In this document: positions 10,372 through 21,516 of the stretch, one piece after another
How positions within the stretch are numbered: position 1 is the stretch's first letter
Layout of the letters: each line of letters opens with the position of its first letter
Notes under the pieces: model-generated
The model's database searches: none
The model's input: the letters and a program-made list of their open reading frames with translations, nothing else
What the model was told of the DNA's origin: nothing
Program-made: the position numbers and the translations under genes
Assembly (NCBI GenBank): GCA_009760855.2
Contig: WPIO01000231.1
Coordinates: forward strand, 62,001-126,000
Origin: Cristatella mucedo
Taxonomy: Eukaryota > Bryozoa > Phylactolaemata > Cristatellidae
Length of the DNA: 64,000 bases
Reading direction: 5' to 3'

Positions 10372-11272
10372 AGCTTCTTGAAATTAGAAATTACCTGCTG
10401 GTCCACGGGCTGCACGATAGCCGAGGTGTTAATTTTTTGGCGGGAGGTATGGCACCCTTTAAGGCTTTACCTCTTCCAAGATTTTTTCTACGAGATGGAT
10501 ATGCAGGAGCATTGTCCAGGAACAGAAAGGCTTGCAGGAGTAAATGTTTTTCCTTTAGATATATCTTGATGTCAGGAGTAGAGACCAGATTAATTGATAC
10601 CATAAAGAACAGCCTAGTGAGCCACAGCCTCGAGTTGCCTGCCACATAACTTGCAGGTTTTCTTTTAGAATCTTGATTGACTTGAAAGCTGTGAAGTTTT
10701 CCAAATGACACACGAGTAGCGGGTTAATCATGCTGTCGCCATTAGCATTGGTACACAGTTTGAGGGTTAGCCTTTCCTTCATGGATTTGTGACTTGGCAT
10801 CCTCTTGTCATCAGCCATTGTATAAGTCCTCCTTGGCACCTTCTGCAAGAAAAGTCTCGTCATAGTTGATGACTTGCATTGGCAATAATTCTGCTGCTAT
10901 AATTCCAGCAAAGGTTGTGATGTAATCCTCAGCTGCCTCCATATTCGGCCTCGCTACCCCACCATGCATGACAACGGAGTGTATGCCGGTCCTCTCTAAT
11001 AACTTACCCTACCCCGTCCGTTAAATGACTGTGATTAATTTACTTAGTTTATAATTAACTAGTTAATTATTAAATTAACGTAACTGTCCTGGCTGGCTCG
11101 ATAGGCTTTATCGACTCCTTAAGCTGCCGTAAGGTGCCGATCCAAAGGTACTATTCTCCTACTGCTTCGCCAAGTCAAAAACGTTCACACTAACGTCATG
11201 TTTTTCTGCAACTTCTTACTTTAATTCCACGGACATAATCTGCTTCTTCTCAGTACTGTTCTTCGCATTCAT
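10371..11272 (-). pseudogene. Tigger/pogo-type transposase relic (DDE_1/CENP-B-like)
   Basis: A chain of minus-strand frames follows the order of a Tigger/jerky transposase. At 11272 an ATG-initiated N-terminus reads KKQIMSVELK and EVAEKHDVSVNVFDLAKQ, typical of the first CENP-B-type helix-turn-helix. Around 10940-10870 come AEDYITTFAGIIAAE and QVINYDET, with the first catalytic Asp. From 10863 comes LFLQKVPRRTYTMADDKR, then LTLKLCTNANGD. Near 10470-10500 is FLFLDNAPAY with the second Asp. At 10415-10371 is QPVDQQVISNFKKL with the third Asp. The frames are separated by single-base shifts and stops, and a central DNA-binding part is missing, so it is dead. Terminal inverted repeats were not found. 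The 3' end is cut by the LTR-like segment. Confidence 0.8.
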
Positions 11273-12117
11273 TTTATTCTGATATATGGCTGGAAAAATG
11301 AAGTTTTAAAATCAGGTGCAAGCAAAATGCCATCACAGCACTTATGCTTCCACTGTGAGCTAACCATGTAACCACAGGTGAGGCACTACATGAGTCACCG
11401 GGACATAGCATGGCATAGCTTACTTGGCGCTTCTCAACAAGCAAGCACTGGCAATGCGGAACAATCACGCGACAGCACCGAGGCAAGCAGGCGAGCATGC
11501 AGACAACCAACACCTAGCCGAAAGCTCAGCTTATTGGCTGGGCCTTTACGAGAGCGTGCCGATTGTTTGGAGTCATGTGATGTATTCTCTTTGCACATCA
11601 CAGATATTGCCTACAAAGATTACTGCACGTTTGTAGCTGTTCCTGCCCCGTAGTCGGATATAACACCAGAATCTGACGATCTTGTGCTTCCAAGCACCAT
11701 GACGGCTCACTCGAGACTGTCAGGAGGTGAATCAGCAGGGCTGCTTTTAGCGTCCTACCCGGGTCGTAGGGCAGCGTCCTGTAACGGAACGTCGTTTGCT
11801 GCCACCCTACCCTTATTGGCCCTAGTAACCAAAGGTTGTGTGACACTTCCAGCAGTAACTAGTGGTAGAGTACCGCGAGCAGGCTTGTAACACGAGTTCT
11901 AGATCGTAAGTTAAACCACGAATTCGGTCAAGAGGCAGCTCATATCACAGCACACTCTTATATGGACACAATCGTAAGTCTAAGTGCCGATCTAATTTAT
12001 GTCAATTTGTAAGTTGTGATGCAAAAATAATGCCCACAATAGTTTGAAGCGAACTTTAAAAGTGACGTTTCGTTTGCTTTCAAATGTGCTGCTTGCTGAA
12101 ATCATTATAAAGTTGGC
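11273..12117. other. Unassigned; possibly Tigger 5' flank
   Basis: No frame or repeat is recognised. Overlapping ORFs on both strands (11378-11653, 11274-11513, 11598-11846) share no motif with any family I know and look like chance. It could include untranslated sequence of the Tigger element. Confidence 0.3.
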
Positions 12118-12235
12118 ACCGTTATAATAATAATTATAATAATAATTCACTTGATAAAGCGCCCTCAGAGAACTTTATCTCTCTCTAGGCGCTTTACAGT
12201 TGCTTTAAAGTGAAATGCAATTGAAATATGTCTGA
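12118..12235 (-). mobile_element. LINE A 3' tail, strongly 5'-truncated
   Basis: Reading the minus strand, the segment has CTAGAGAGAGATAAAG, TCTGAGGGCGCTTTATCAAG and TGAATTATTATTATAATTATT, i.e. the canonical folded tail plus ATT repeats. Only about 100 bp of element is recognisable. Confidence 0.7.
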
Positions 12236-12756
12236 TCTGTGTTAAGTGCAACTGATTAAAAGAAGCTGCAGTGGTATTTCTGTTTTTCTTGCTTGCAGAG
12301 GAGATTTCACAGTTTTGGAAACTGGGGCAGTAAGAAAAACGATAAGATTTTCTCAAGCCAAAATAACTAAAAATTTCCATTAACATGATGGAAAAGATCC
12401 TGTCCGTTGACGCGGTTCTAGATGACAAGTTATACGAACAGATCGGAGTGATTAAATTATAGAATATGGGAAGAATAGTTAACCTCTCTAGATAATGGGT
12501 GACTATACTGGGTACGGTAGGAACGATACTATTCTTGCATCAGGTATGATGCTGCAGCACCAGTACTCTCTAATGAGGTAGACTTCAACACAATAAAAAA
12601 AGAATACTTCCCGAACATTGGCAAAGCGTCAAGTGGGATTTTTACGGGAAACCGAAATTAGGAAAGAGTGAGTTCAACCCAGCAGAAGTCTGAGCTTGCA
12701 ATATGGGAGCTCTTGTTGCAATTTGCTCTCACGTCAGGCTCGGCAGTTTTCTCAGC
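12236..12756. other. Unassigned spacer
   Basis: Nothing recognised. The interval ends at the left boundary of direct-duplication copy 1. Confidence 0.3.
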
Positions 12757-14779
12757 GATGAGATACAAGAGAACCGGATGTCAAAAAAAAGTGGCTACCC
12801 CGAAAGGGGGAAAATTACTGATGGTCGAGGCCGACGTGGTTTAGGCGGCGAATGTGATGGCTGCGGCGGATGCAAGGGAAAGCTTGTGGCGTCAGAGGAG
12901 ACGGTGGCTGGGGAAACTGCAAAGGTGGCAGTGGGGGAAGCGGTGAATGCAGCTTGGCCGGCCGGCTGAGAAAGCAATACTGGTTAATTAAACTGCAGTG
13001 CTTTGTTTTTTCACACCGTGCTAATTTCACTTTGGTTTAGGAACAGCTGAATCTAAATGCAATCAGGTACAGCCAAGCAGGAGTTCGTAGGACGTTCAAC
13101 AATAGGGCAGCCAAGCAAACTCTGCCAGCGACCACGCCTTTGAGCACAACTTCATGCAGGCAGGTTTTGTCAAACAAGAGTGATTTATTTTCGCTGAAAT
13201 AACTATGCAACATTACAAGGTTGTGAGCACTTTTGTTTCAGTGAAGAATAACAGTGAAATGCTGTACAGGAGCAAACATTGTCTCTATTGATGATACAGG
13301 TTAAGGTCATTCGAAGGGAATAGCTTGGGGACACTGGCTGCCATATTGGGCGATCTTTTCGTGGATGACTGTAGTTGGGTTCAGCTAAAATCAGCATGAA
13401 GGTCACAATGTTGTCGCTTTGTAGCGCTTTGATGCTCCCGTTACTACTTGCTAGATACGATATACAGAGCGACTGTACCTGACCCAGGTGAATAGACACT
13501 TTAGGCAGAGCCAGTGCAAGCTCTGGCGTTAAAACGTGATCGCAAGTCGTGACTTTTTCTGAGACTCTTATCCAGGATTACGGCATTTAATGTGAAAACT
13601 ATTTCCCTAGAGACTCCTTCAGTTTACTTTTTGAAGCTGAATTCACAAAACAACTTGCCATCTAATCACTACTATGCCAAATCTTCAATTCAATTTCAAC
13701 TACTAATTAGGGAATCGCAGTACAGTAATCGAAAATAGCCTTGAAATAATTTAGTTAGCTGATTTTGCTAACTGCTGTGATGTGGTTTCTGAGTCCGCCC
13801 GAAACTATTACCCGAAAGCTGGAATCCTAGTAGAGCTTAATTTGATTTCAAAAATAATGTCGTAGCTCTTCCTGGGGAAGCTATTTGCACAGTGGCAATT
13901 GTATCTGCATTTCGGCTTGAGGGGGTTTCACTATTTTTACTTTACGGTTTAACTCGAATATTGGATGCTGACAAAACCTGTAAGTGAACGGTTAGTTTCT
14001 CATAATTTTTACTTAGTGTAAGATGCGCGAGATTCTTTTATTTCTAGTGCGTACACGAAAAAATCATCCAAACCCCGCATAAAACGCCAGTTACTTCGAC
14101 TGTGAGCTCATCAGTTTATCTAGTACCTAAGATGAAAGCATGAGCTTCTCGCGGTCCATCATATTTACTGAATTTGTGCGACCAAAAATGCGAGCTTAAG
14201 AGGAACCGACGTAGTTTTTGAATGCCGATGTATTGTCACCATTTTTGAGGGAAACTGTACAAATGACATCGCATTTCCGTTCACAGAAGTTGCAATCGTT
14301 TTACTACAGCGGGTGTGCCTATTTCGAATCTGTCCCTACGAGTGGCATGCAGTGGCTGCTTGCTCATCCTCATTACATTCCCGTCCGTCTGCCTCATCCT
14401 GAGTGCTTGGTGTACGATATTCGTCCTCCAGGGCAGCAGTCCATGGCCCTGCACGGGGCTGGTGATCAGAGGCTGATATTTACTGTGCTCTGTATTCCAC
14501 CAGCTTCGCCTTCGTCCGCAAGTTGAACCTTCGTGTAAGAACGGTTCACGATAGCCAGAGGACCCCTAGTGCTGTCACTTTGGAGAAAGACCCTTCCGAA
14601 ATCTGGGCATATAAACATATAGACAGTCACCGAACCTCAACGTGGATTCTGTGGCAGTATTGTCATATGCGGATTTTGCTTGGCCTGAGGGTCCTAAAAG
14701 TTTTGCATTGCTCTGTCACACGCCTTGACAAGCCTACCACAGATGGTCTGCACAGTCGTCCTCGGCCTCACACGGCTCG

Positions 14780-15225
14780 TACACATTCAGCCCACCAAGT
14801 CTATAAGCAATTCGGAATTCAACAGGCTACCAATTCCTCTTACAGACCTCAAATCCTTTGAAGACCGTGCATGTAGTTTGTAGGAACGAAAAGCCTGGAA
14901 CTCACTCCCGACTTGCGTCACAACATCCCCTGACTTGACCAGTTAAAAAAACAACTTAGAACAACACCTATTCAGGACAGCATTTAGTGGGTCCCTGTGA
15001 TTCGTCCTTCCTATGCTCATGCGTGCTCACACGTTGCATGCTGCCACTAACGAAACTTGCATGCTGACCCTGTGCATATAACCCCTAAAAGCCTTATTCA
15101 TGTTGTTGATCAAGCACGATGTTAATCACCATTCACTCGCCTTTCCGTTTGCAGCGAATGTAAAGCGCCTAGAAAGAGATTGAGTTTTCCGAGTGCGATT
15201 CTTCAACCTAATAATTACTTTTATT
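14780..15225 (+). mobile_element. LINE A 3' end
   Basis: Starting near the segment coding for TNSSYRPQIL, the sequence follows the LINE A 3' region (TTTAGTGGGTCCCTGTGATT, CTTGCATGCTGACCCTGTGC) and ends in AAAGCGCCTAGAAAGAGATT ... GTGCGATTCTTCAA at about 15150-15215. Duplicated at about 32350-32810. The tail has lost its ATT repeat. Confidence 0.7.
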
Positions 15226-17394
15226 CTTAAAATAACGGTGACTGCATTTGCTCTGAGTACATACGCTCAGTGCCGTTGTCATCACAGGAAGTTGGCCAAC
15301 ATTGAGGTAGTGTGAGTACTTACAGGATAAAACGTTGTAGTGAAAAGAAAAACATGCTAATGGCCGCCACCACTAAAAGAGGCAGATTTATTTAGGAATC
15401 TGGAAAATCGTAAGTTCTACTCGTAATGCTGCTACTGTGACACTGACGTTTGCAAGCTGATGCCAATATCTTCTGGGCAACATAGCGACTGAACCAGTCA
15501 AGTAACTTTAAAATCAGTTGCTAACTGAGGAGGCATTATGGGCTGAGGATATGCCATGTCCAGTCTGACGGACCATTGCTGCATCGAATAAGCCACAGGT
15601 CATGAAATGATACGTGACAGTCGTGTCATATGAGCGATCTAAATGATTCTGCTAATATTCAACCAGATAATGATTAGCAGCAATAGGTGACTATTATATA
15701 ACGACACGAGTTCACCATTACCACTCACCTGGTGAGAAATTTATAAGCATATATGAGTCGTGACAACGGCAGCCGAAAAAGAGCATCCTGTGGAAATATC
15801 AGCTCTGACAAGCTTAAGAACCCGAGTTTTGTATGGAAGATTTATTCATTTTTTTTCCATTCTGTGTCTTAGAAATCTATCTGTCCTCCATATCGGCAAC
15901 TTTCAAGTTGATTTGTGTGGCATACCTGACGCCAGTGGCACAGTATGTCGCATAGTGACCGACATGTGTTTTCTTGTCGCTGGCATGCTCGAACCTGATA
16001 ATATCGACGGTCACCCACAAAACCGAAGTTTCTCTAAAACCTACAGACACGTCTCCTTATCCATGATGACATTGAGTTTGTCACTGGTAAATCTTTAATC
16101 GACCTCCACCTGCTATCGTCGTGCCTAGCCAAACTTACGTTATCTAAGGCAGCTATTCCAAAACATTTCAATTGTTATTCGGATTAAGTCTAAACAGTTT
16201 TAAAATGCAGCTTCCCTTTAATTTTAAAACTCACTAAATTCTGATTTTTTTACTCATGCTATGAATTGGAGTTAGGTGCATCAATGACAGCCGTTAGCAG
16301 GCGCACACTTTACCGAGAAAAAAATTGAGATCCCCAAACACAGATAGAAGTAACATGCATGAAAACGTGTAATTTAGAACACAACTCTGCAACTGCCTGT
16401 TAGCGTGAGAAATCCCTCTATTGCTCAAAATAGCGAAGAACAAGGAATTCCACACCGAATATAATAGCCGCTGAAAAAACCCGTCTGCTCTCCATTCACA
16501 GGAACACTGCATCAACACCTGAAGTCGGCAGCTCGTCCGCTTGAAACTGCAGATCTCTGTTAGGCTCGCAATATAGCAAACGACAATAACCTAGATTTCC
16601 AAACGTATGGCTTCAAGGTTTTCGTGATCTTGAAAGAGTGAGCAAATTAATACGAGAAAGCTGTGATATACAGACTTTTTTTATTCCGCTTCTACGTCAG
16701 GAACAGCAGGCATTTCCAGGAGGTCAGAATAGTCATCATCTTATACGGATTCATACACACCCTGCAACAGAAAAATTAACCTCACAGTACAGATATTGAG
16801 AGCGAAACTTAGGTTCTCATGATAGGTATTCAACAAAGCTAAGAGCTGTTAAACTACCAAAAAACGCCTTACGACAGGCATTTCGAGCAGGTCAAATTAG
16901 GCAACACCATACACTAACTTATGCTAGTAATGAAAGCACGAAAATGACATAGAATACTACATATACAAGCATCCAAATTTAGCTTTCGTGATTGATATTT
17001 AACGAGTTAAAAAGATGAAGAGGTAGTGTGGTGTCTTATTTGGACTTCCTCTTGAAATCTCTATTTAGAAAGTTTGACTACGACTCTACGATACCTGCAT
17101 GTTTCGGAATGGACGAAACATCAGTAGTCTCTATTATGACGAAACACTACAACTTTACCATTTTCTTTGTAACTCATTTTTCAAGCGTATGGCTACTGTC
17201 ACTGTCATCTGCCAGGTAAAAGATACTGCTTCCACAGATTAATCCTAAAATTAAAACTTCAGTGTAGGGTTTTTCATTTGCCGTAATCTCCATGTAAATA
17301 AATAAAACTAAATACTAGCTGATTTAACAGCCTCTTTTTGCATAGCGACACAAGAGCCTTCACAGCAATCACCACTGCTCTCAGTAGCCATATA
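15226..17394. other. Unassigned duplicated spacer
   Basis: No transposon family is recognised over 2.1 kb. A sub-segment, 16094-16245, recurs in inverted form at 26400-26565. On the minus strand two nearby stretches (16681-16761 and about 16870-16925) both spell DLLEMP-x-V, a weak sign of duplicated coding sequence. Confidence 0.35.
16681..16761 (-). other. Candidate terminal exon (minus strand)
   Basis: A strong 3' splice-type sequence (GTTAATTTTTCTGTTGCAG) precedes 16761. The following minus-strand frame is acidic and ends DDDYSDLLEMPAVPDVEAE, stop, directly overlapping an AATAAA. However the frame has a TAA six codons after the splice site in both duplicate copies, so either the exon uses another entry point or it is a relic. 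No homologue is recognised. Confidence 0.2.
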
Positions 17395-17480
17395 GGATCG
17401 CCCACAGCAGGATCCGCTCCCACTACCTCGGGCCGAGATCGTGAAAAGCGACCACCTTTCCTAGTGAGCCATTACGGCTC
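17395..17480 (-). mobile_element. SINE family 2 copy
   Basis: Read on the minus strand: CTCACTAGGAAAGGTGGTCG, then a B-box-like GGGAGCGGATCCTGCTG, then GTGGGCGATCC. It shares order and spacing with the copies at 5.5 and 60.8 kb. Duplicated at about 34978-35065. Confidence 0.5.
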
Positions 17481-17559
17481 AAGGCTCAAGTAACCACGGA
17501 TGCCTCATTGGCCCTATCGCTCATGTCGAGACATTTGAATTAAAAGGTATACAGACACG

Positions 17560-18065
17560 GCATGACCTGAAGTTATATCTTTGGCTACAGCCTATCTATC
17601 AGCTCCACTCCCCTACCAGGCCAAGCATCGCATGACCTGCTTTTCCCAATCTAACCGACCGTTTATCAATACCTCGTACAAACCTCAAATCCAATGCCGA
17701 CCATGAATTTAGTTCCTATACTCCCAAAGCCTGGAACGAGCTACCGACTTGCTTCACGACGTCACTTGACTTGACCACATGCAAAGGAAATTAAAAGCTC
17801 ACCTATTTAGTAGAGCATTATTGGGACCCTGTGATTCACCCTTTATATACATATACGCGCCGATACTGTGCATACCACTAACCAAACTTACATTCTGGCC
17901 CGGTACATGTCACTACCGACCATGTCATTCATGTTGTCTATCTAGCATGATAATAAAACCACTCACTATCTGATCGTGTTTCCTTTGCAGCCAATGTTAT
18001 GCAATTAGAATGATATTGATTTCTCTGAGCACACCTCACCAAGTATATTAGTATTGCTATTCTTT
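17560..18065 (+). mobile_element. LINE A 3' end, diverged
   Basis: The sequence follows the LINE A C-terminal/UTR order (TTTGGCTACAGCCTATCTAT, AATACCTCGTACAAACCTCA, AAAGCCTGGAACGAGCTACC), then a strongly mutated tail near 17990-18060 without a perfect stem. LINE B sequence joins directly. Duplicated at about 35150-35650. Confidence 0.65.
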
Positions 18066-18700
18066 TGGCTAGGCTACCAAAAAAGGCGACGAGGCCACTG
18101 CAGCTGGCTACGGATACGTCTGAAATCCTAGTTTTCTAGTCTCAGAGGTGTGGCCACGTATCATCTTTGCTGACAGAGCTAGGATGGCTGCCAGTGGATC
18201 AACGGATGCAGAGCAAAGTTCTCATGCTGACCTGAAATGGACGACACGGTTTGGCTCGTACATACCTAGCTGAACTGCTACACCAGTTTCTGCTTCTTCG
18301 TGCAATCAGGTCCTTTTTTAACAATAACAAATTAGCTATTCCTTTCTTTAGTTTAAAGACCGTTGGTGACAGAAGCTGTAGCTCTGCAGGTCCTAGACTG
18401 TTGGACTCACTACTACAATTCTTACGCAACGTCAACTACTCTACTGCTTCTGATTATGTCACATACTTCTCAGTGGTCCTCAGCTGCTACTTACATGCTA
18501 TTTACTACCTCAGCAGCTCTCCTGACTCTTTTACGCTTCCACTTTCTCTTGGTTGCGTGAGATGAAGTATATTAGCTACCGAATGCCTACCTTAAGCCGC
18601 TTCGGCTGTGAGTGTGCTGTGAGTGTGCTATACTAGACTTTCCTGCCTAGCAACCACCTAGTGTTTACGGCTTTGTGGAGTTACAGATGGAGGTAAATTG
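18040..18700 (+). mobile_element. LINE B 3' end
   Basis: Frames read ATRPLQLATDTSEILVF, then LARTYLAELLHQF, then KTVGDRSCSSAGPRLLDSLL, the C-terminal segment typical of CR1-type elements. The UTR continues to about 18700 with sequence shared with 9320-9420. Stops and indels are present. Duplicated at about 35625-36280. Confidence 0.6.
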
Positions 18701-18831
18701 CATTGCAATAGTTTCCATACACCTTCGCTGTAGATTATTGTTGTAAATGAAGTGGTTGACTGTCTTGCTTTGACAGGTATTTTCTAAGACTTATAGCAAT
18801 TTACATAGGTGACTCAAGTGCAATGATCTTA

Positions 18832-18990
18832 ATAGTATTAGTAATAATAATAATGCACTTAATTAAGCGCCCACAGAGAACTTAATTTCTTCCTAGCTGC
18901 TTTACATTTGCTCCAAATAATGAATCGTGAATAATATCGTGCTTCATAAACAAAATGAACAACGTGATTAAGGGTAACATGCACACGGTA
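18832..18990 (-). mobile_element. LINE A 3' tail fragment
   Basis: Minus strand: a degenerate AAAGCAGCTAGGAAGAAATT ... GTGGGCGCTTAATTAAGTGC stem, then ATTATTATTATTAC. It is duplicated at about 36418-36570, where the tail is closer to consensus. Confidence 0.65.
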
Positions 18991-19235
18991 GCTCGACGGT
19001 AGTCATCATGCATATTATGACATATACTACCTAGCCTACAGTCTACGGTAACATTTAAGTTATGATTGCATTCATTCATGTAGCACGTCAAAGTAGAACC
19101 TGTGGTAAAATCGTGCAGTGCAGGTAGAATCACTAGAGCCTCAAAAAAGAATACAGCATGTCGACAGTTTGGCCAAGCCACGCTGCTGCCGTTGCTCAAG
19201 TTAGCATTTGTAAAAATATTATTTTTCAGTCGTAC

Positions 19236-19331
19236 CTCCCACGAAGGCTTAGCAGATTCACCAGCTTGACTGTCAGAAAACTCTGATTTTTGGCAACAGT
19301 CCTCTTCTTCAACCGTAACATCAAAGGATTC
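19236..19331 (-). other. Candidate 96-bp internal exon (minus strand)
   Basis: Exactly 32 codons lie between an acceptor (CATACTTTATATTTAG before 19331) and a donor (GAG then GTACGACTG after 19236), phase 0 at both ends. The peptide starts ESFDVTVEEEDCCQKSEF and is acidic. The duplicate at 38430-38525 keeps both splice sites and the frame, with two silent and two replacement differences. That does not show constraint, because the duplication is recent. No homologue is recognised; chance cannot be excluded. Confidence 0.3.
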
Positions 19332-20049
19332 CTAAATATAAAGTATGCAATGCTGAAACACATTAAATGTCCGTGAGTAACTCAAGGGAATAGCCAAGTA
19401 TTATTTTTTCGCAATAAGGAAAGTAATTCGCATGCACTAAGTTTTTGTTGTATGTTGGCTGTGTAAGGGTATGTGGGACAAGATGACAGTAGAAGTAAGT
19501 GTGAAGTTTTAGCATCATAAGCAAATGCGGTCCACACTTTAGTAATTAAGTGCTGAACTGTCTTTGGGTGGTGAGAGAAGCATAGCCGACCGGCAGGGGT
19601 CCACTTCTTGCCAATACAGGTACGAAGAAATCAAGCACTGATTGTAATCAACAGCATATAATTTATTTTTAGGGCAAGCCGTCAGGAAACTATTTACTTG
19701 TTAATAAAGAAGGTACTAATGTAGGCGATACGTTAAGCCTTACTTTAAGCCTTACGATAAGCAACTCAGACTGAATGATCTAGCAATTTCAATTAGAATA
19801 CCGGTATCTATTATTTCATCTGGAGCCCACAAGCCCTCGCCTGCTAGACGAGGCTCCTTCTGGTGTCTGCTCTGACATAAAGCGGGAACAGTTCGACCAC
19901 TATGTTCTGCCTTAGTACGGCATTTTAATCGTTACTTGTATGCCGGTATGTAAAAGCGGCTTTATATTTAATATATCTAGCAATGCTATGAAGCGAAATC
20001 GCTCCTTCTATTGGCTACTGTGTTGTCACTTACTCTGTATTGCCAACTG

Positions 20050-20180
20050 GCATGGCCGAGTGGTTACCAAGGTAGCTTTGACAGAGTATAACTCAATGTA
20101 TTTGCAGAGCGAGGGCATGGGCTCGAGCCTCATGGCACATGTGAAGTGCCTTAATAGAGATGCAGCTCTGTTATTGCTAC
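20050..20180 (+). mobile_element. SINE family 1 copy
   Basis: A box TGGCCGAGTGG at 20053-20063 and B box GGGCTCGAGCC at 20119-20129 are spaced as in a tRNA-derived promoter. A decayed tail follows (AAGTGCCTTAATAGAGATGC). This resembles a Ser/Leu-type tRNA head, but the region between the boxes does not fold as a tRNA and it is followed by the SINE tail, so it is not a tRNA gene. Duplicated at about 39385-39517. Confidence 0.6.
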
Positions 20181-20231
20181 ATACAAAGGAAATATATTTT
20201 GAGAGGCGAGGTTTTAAACTGATAATTTTTT

Positions 20232-20312
20232 AATCATAATGATAATTCATTTGTATAGCGCCCGGAGACAGCCTAATCTCTTTTCGGACGCTTTATATAT
20301 GCCTCGGGGATC
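20232..20312 (-). mobile_element. SINE family 1 tail fragment
   Basis: Minus strand: GAGGCATATATAAAGCGTCC, AAAAGAGATTAGGCTGTCTC, CGGGCGCTATACAAATGAAT. The ATACAAATGAATTAT ending is the SINE 1 version of the tail and differs from the LINE A version TTATCAAGTG. The tRNA-like head is missing. Confidence 0.5.
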
Positions 20313-20589
20313 AAGTTCATAATAAACTGTATTGAGCGCACTGTAAAAAATTAAAAGGATAGAATTTTTGGCAGAGCTAAAAATAATTTTTACATGGCAA
20401 TGTAAGCGTCTCACCCACTACTACCTTACGAACAGTGAATTTTAGTTGCAAACAAAGACTTGGTGCTCTTAATACTAATAAAGCGTCTACAATACCGTAT
20501 CTAGCGATTGCATGCATGGAACAAATGCATTCACTGAGAATCGATGCTTGTGATGCATATACCATTGAGCACATATTCCAATGATTTGG

Positions 20590-21516
20590 CTAACTCAAGA
20601 TTCTGCGAAACCGACACACCAAAGACTTATGATCAGTGAAGCCACATGTAGAACATTTGTTCACACTGAGCTTAAAAAAAGGCATTGCTTTGAATAGTAC
20701 TGGTTTACTTACTTCCTCACTATCGATGAATATATTCAGATCCAGCTCCTTGATTTCTCTGACCTCCAACTCGTAAGCTTCCTGATCGTCCGCATCCCAA
20801 TCATCTTTATTTAAGCTAAGAGCCTTTATACAAATCCCTTCATACTTGCAGTAACCAATACAAGTGAAGTGTTGAGCTAACCCATGAAGGAAATGTTTCG
20901 ACCAGTTCGTATTAAAGTATAGTAACTTTCCTTTAGGCTGGCACGAAAATATTTTACCATCTTTAGTAATATGCTCCTGCAGCTCCTGCATACCGTTACT
21001 TGTGTCACTCTCATCGACAGTCCAGACTTCGGAACTACTCAAACGATATATGCCTGACCTCACACGTTTCTCATTACCAGACACTGATGGGTTTTCTGGA
21101 CTACCGTCTAAAGGAAAATCTTCACCCTGCCTGGCGCATTCGAGCGCGATCCACGTTCGGCAGTCCTCAGCAATCACAAATGCTTCGTGGACTTCCTTTG
21201 TTATGTGGCCACTTTCTTGACTCGATTCGGTCTCCCAGTAAATCAAGGCAAACCTGTCTTCGAAGCAGCTTTCATCAGCATCAAACACGAGGCAAGGTAG
21301 CTTGCTTTCACCACGTGCCCAGTACAGCCTCCGGTTGTCAGAAGAAGTGAACATATCCGATGAATATTTGATGACATATATGAGGCCAGTTCGATCATAG
21401 ATTTCCTGTTCGAAGGCAGATTCAACGTCACGGTGTATTGTACCCACGTTAAAACGGTCAAAGATTGACGCTTTGGAGAATCTTATTCGCTTTGGGTCGA
21501 TGTGTTGGACTGACAT
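20590..21516 (-). CDS. Uncharacterised 308-aa protein with C-terminal CCHC knuckle
   Basis: This is an uninterrupted minus-strand frame from ATG at 21516 to the stop at 20590. The frame stays open upstream to 21588 but has no ATG there. A very good 3' splice signal (TTTTGTCTATCTTTGCAG, exon from 21525) lies 9 bases before the ATG, so I place the start at 21516 on a coding exon after a 5'-UTR intron. Residues 10-22 read RIRFSKASIFDRF and residues 60-66 DNRRLYW. This spacing recalls a short ParB/sulfiredoxin-like module that I remember from scattered bacterial and eukaryotic proteins, but I cannot confirm it. Residues 288-301 form CSTCGFTDHKSLVC, a CX2CX4HX4C zinc knuckle of the nucleic-acid-binding type. 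There is no signal peptide or membrane segment. It lies in the 4.9 kb missing from duplication copy 2. It could be a host gene or a retroelement ORF1/gag-like protein. Confidence 0.6.
   Translation of the reverse strand: MSVQHIDPKRIRFSKASIFDRFNVGTIHRDVESAFEQEIYDRTGLIYVIKYSSDMFTSSDNRRLYWARGESKLPCLVFDADESCFEDRFALIYWETESSQESGHITKEVHEAFVIAEDCRTWIALECARQGEDFPLDGSPENPSVSGNEKRVRSGIYRLSSSEVWTVDESDTSNGMQELQEHITKDGKIFSCQPKGKLLYFNTNWSKHFLHGLAQHFTCIGYCKYEGICIKALSLNKDDWDADDQEAYELEVREIKELDLNIFIDSEEVSKPVLFKAMPFFKLSVNKCSTCGFTDHKSLVCRFRRILS

Larger units (their letters stand above)
12757..20178. repeat. Direct segmental duplication, copy 1
   Basis: From GATGAGATACAAGAGAACCG at 12757 this interval matches 30327-39517 in the same orientation, with long stretches differing by only scattered substitutions and short indels. 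Copy 2 additionally holds a LINE at 36608-38219 and about 144 bp near 38836-38980 that are absent here. Homology is lost after GTTATTGCT at about 20178. Contents: LINE A and B 3' ends, a SINE 2 and a SINE 1 copy, and otherwise unidentified sequence. The stretch 12757-14780 shows no recognisable gene. Confidence 0.92.

Noticed and set aside
9744-10415. 223-codon minus-strand ORF
   Set aside because: Its start is the end of the Tigger relic, its middle is the LTR-like repeat and an antisense SINE; the frame is accidental.
14218-14861. Two adjacent ORFs (102 and 112 codons), also at 31788-32431
   Set aside because: Both begin at TTG rather than ATG, and the second runs into LINE A 3' sequence. 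Identity between copies only reflects a recent duplication.
19380-19625. Minus-strand open stretch of about 80 codons (KWTPAGRLCFSHHPK...)
   Set aside because: It looks protein-like, but stretches of this length are common by chance here. It lacks a clear donor, and copy 2 has a frameshift in it.
20050-20130. Possible tRNA-Ser/Leu gene
   Set aside because: A and B boxes are present, but the intervening arms and acceptor stem do not pair, and a LINE-type tail follows; it is a SINE head.
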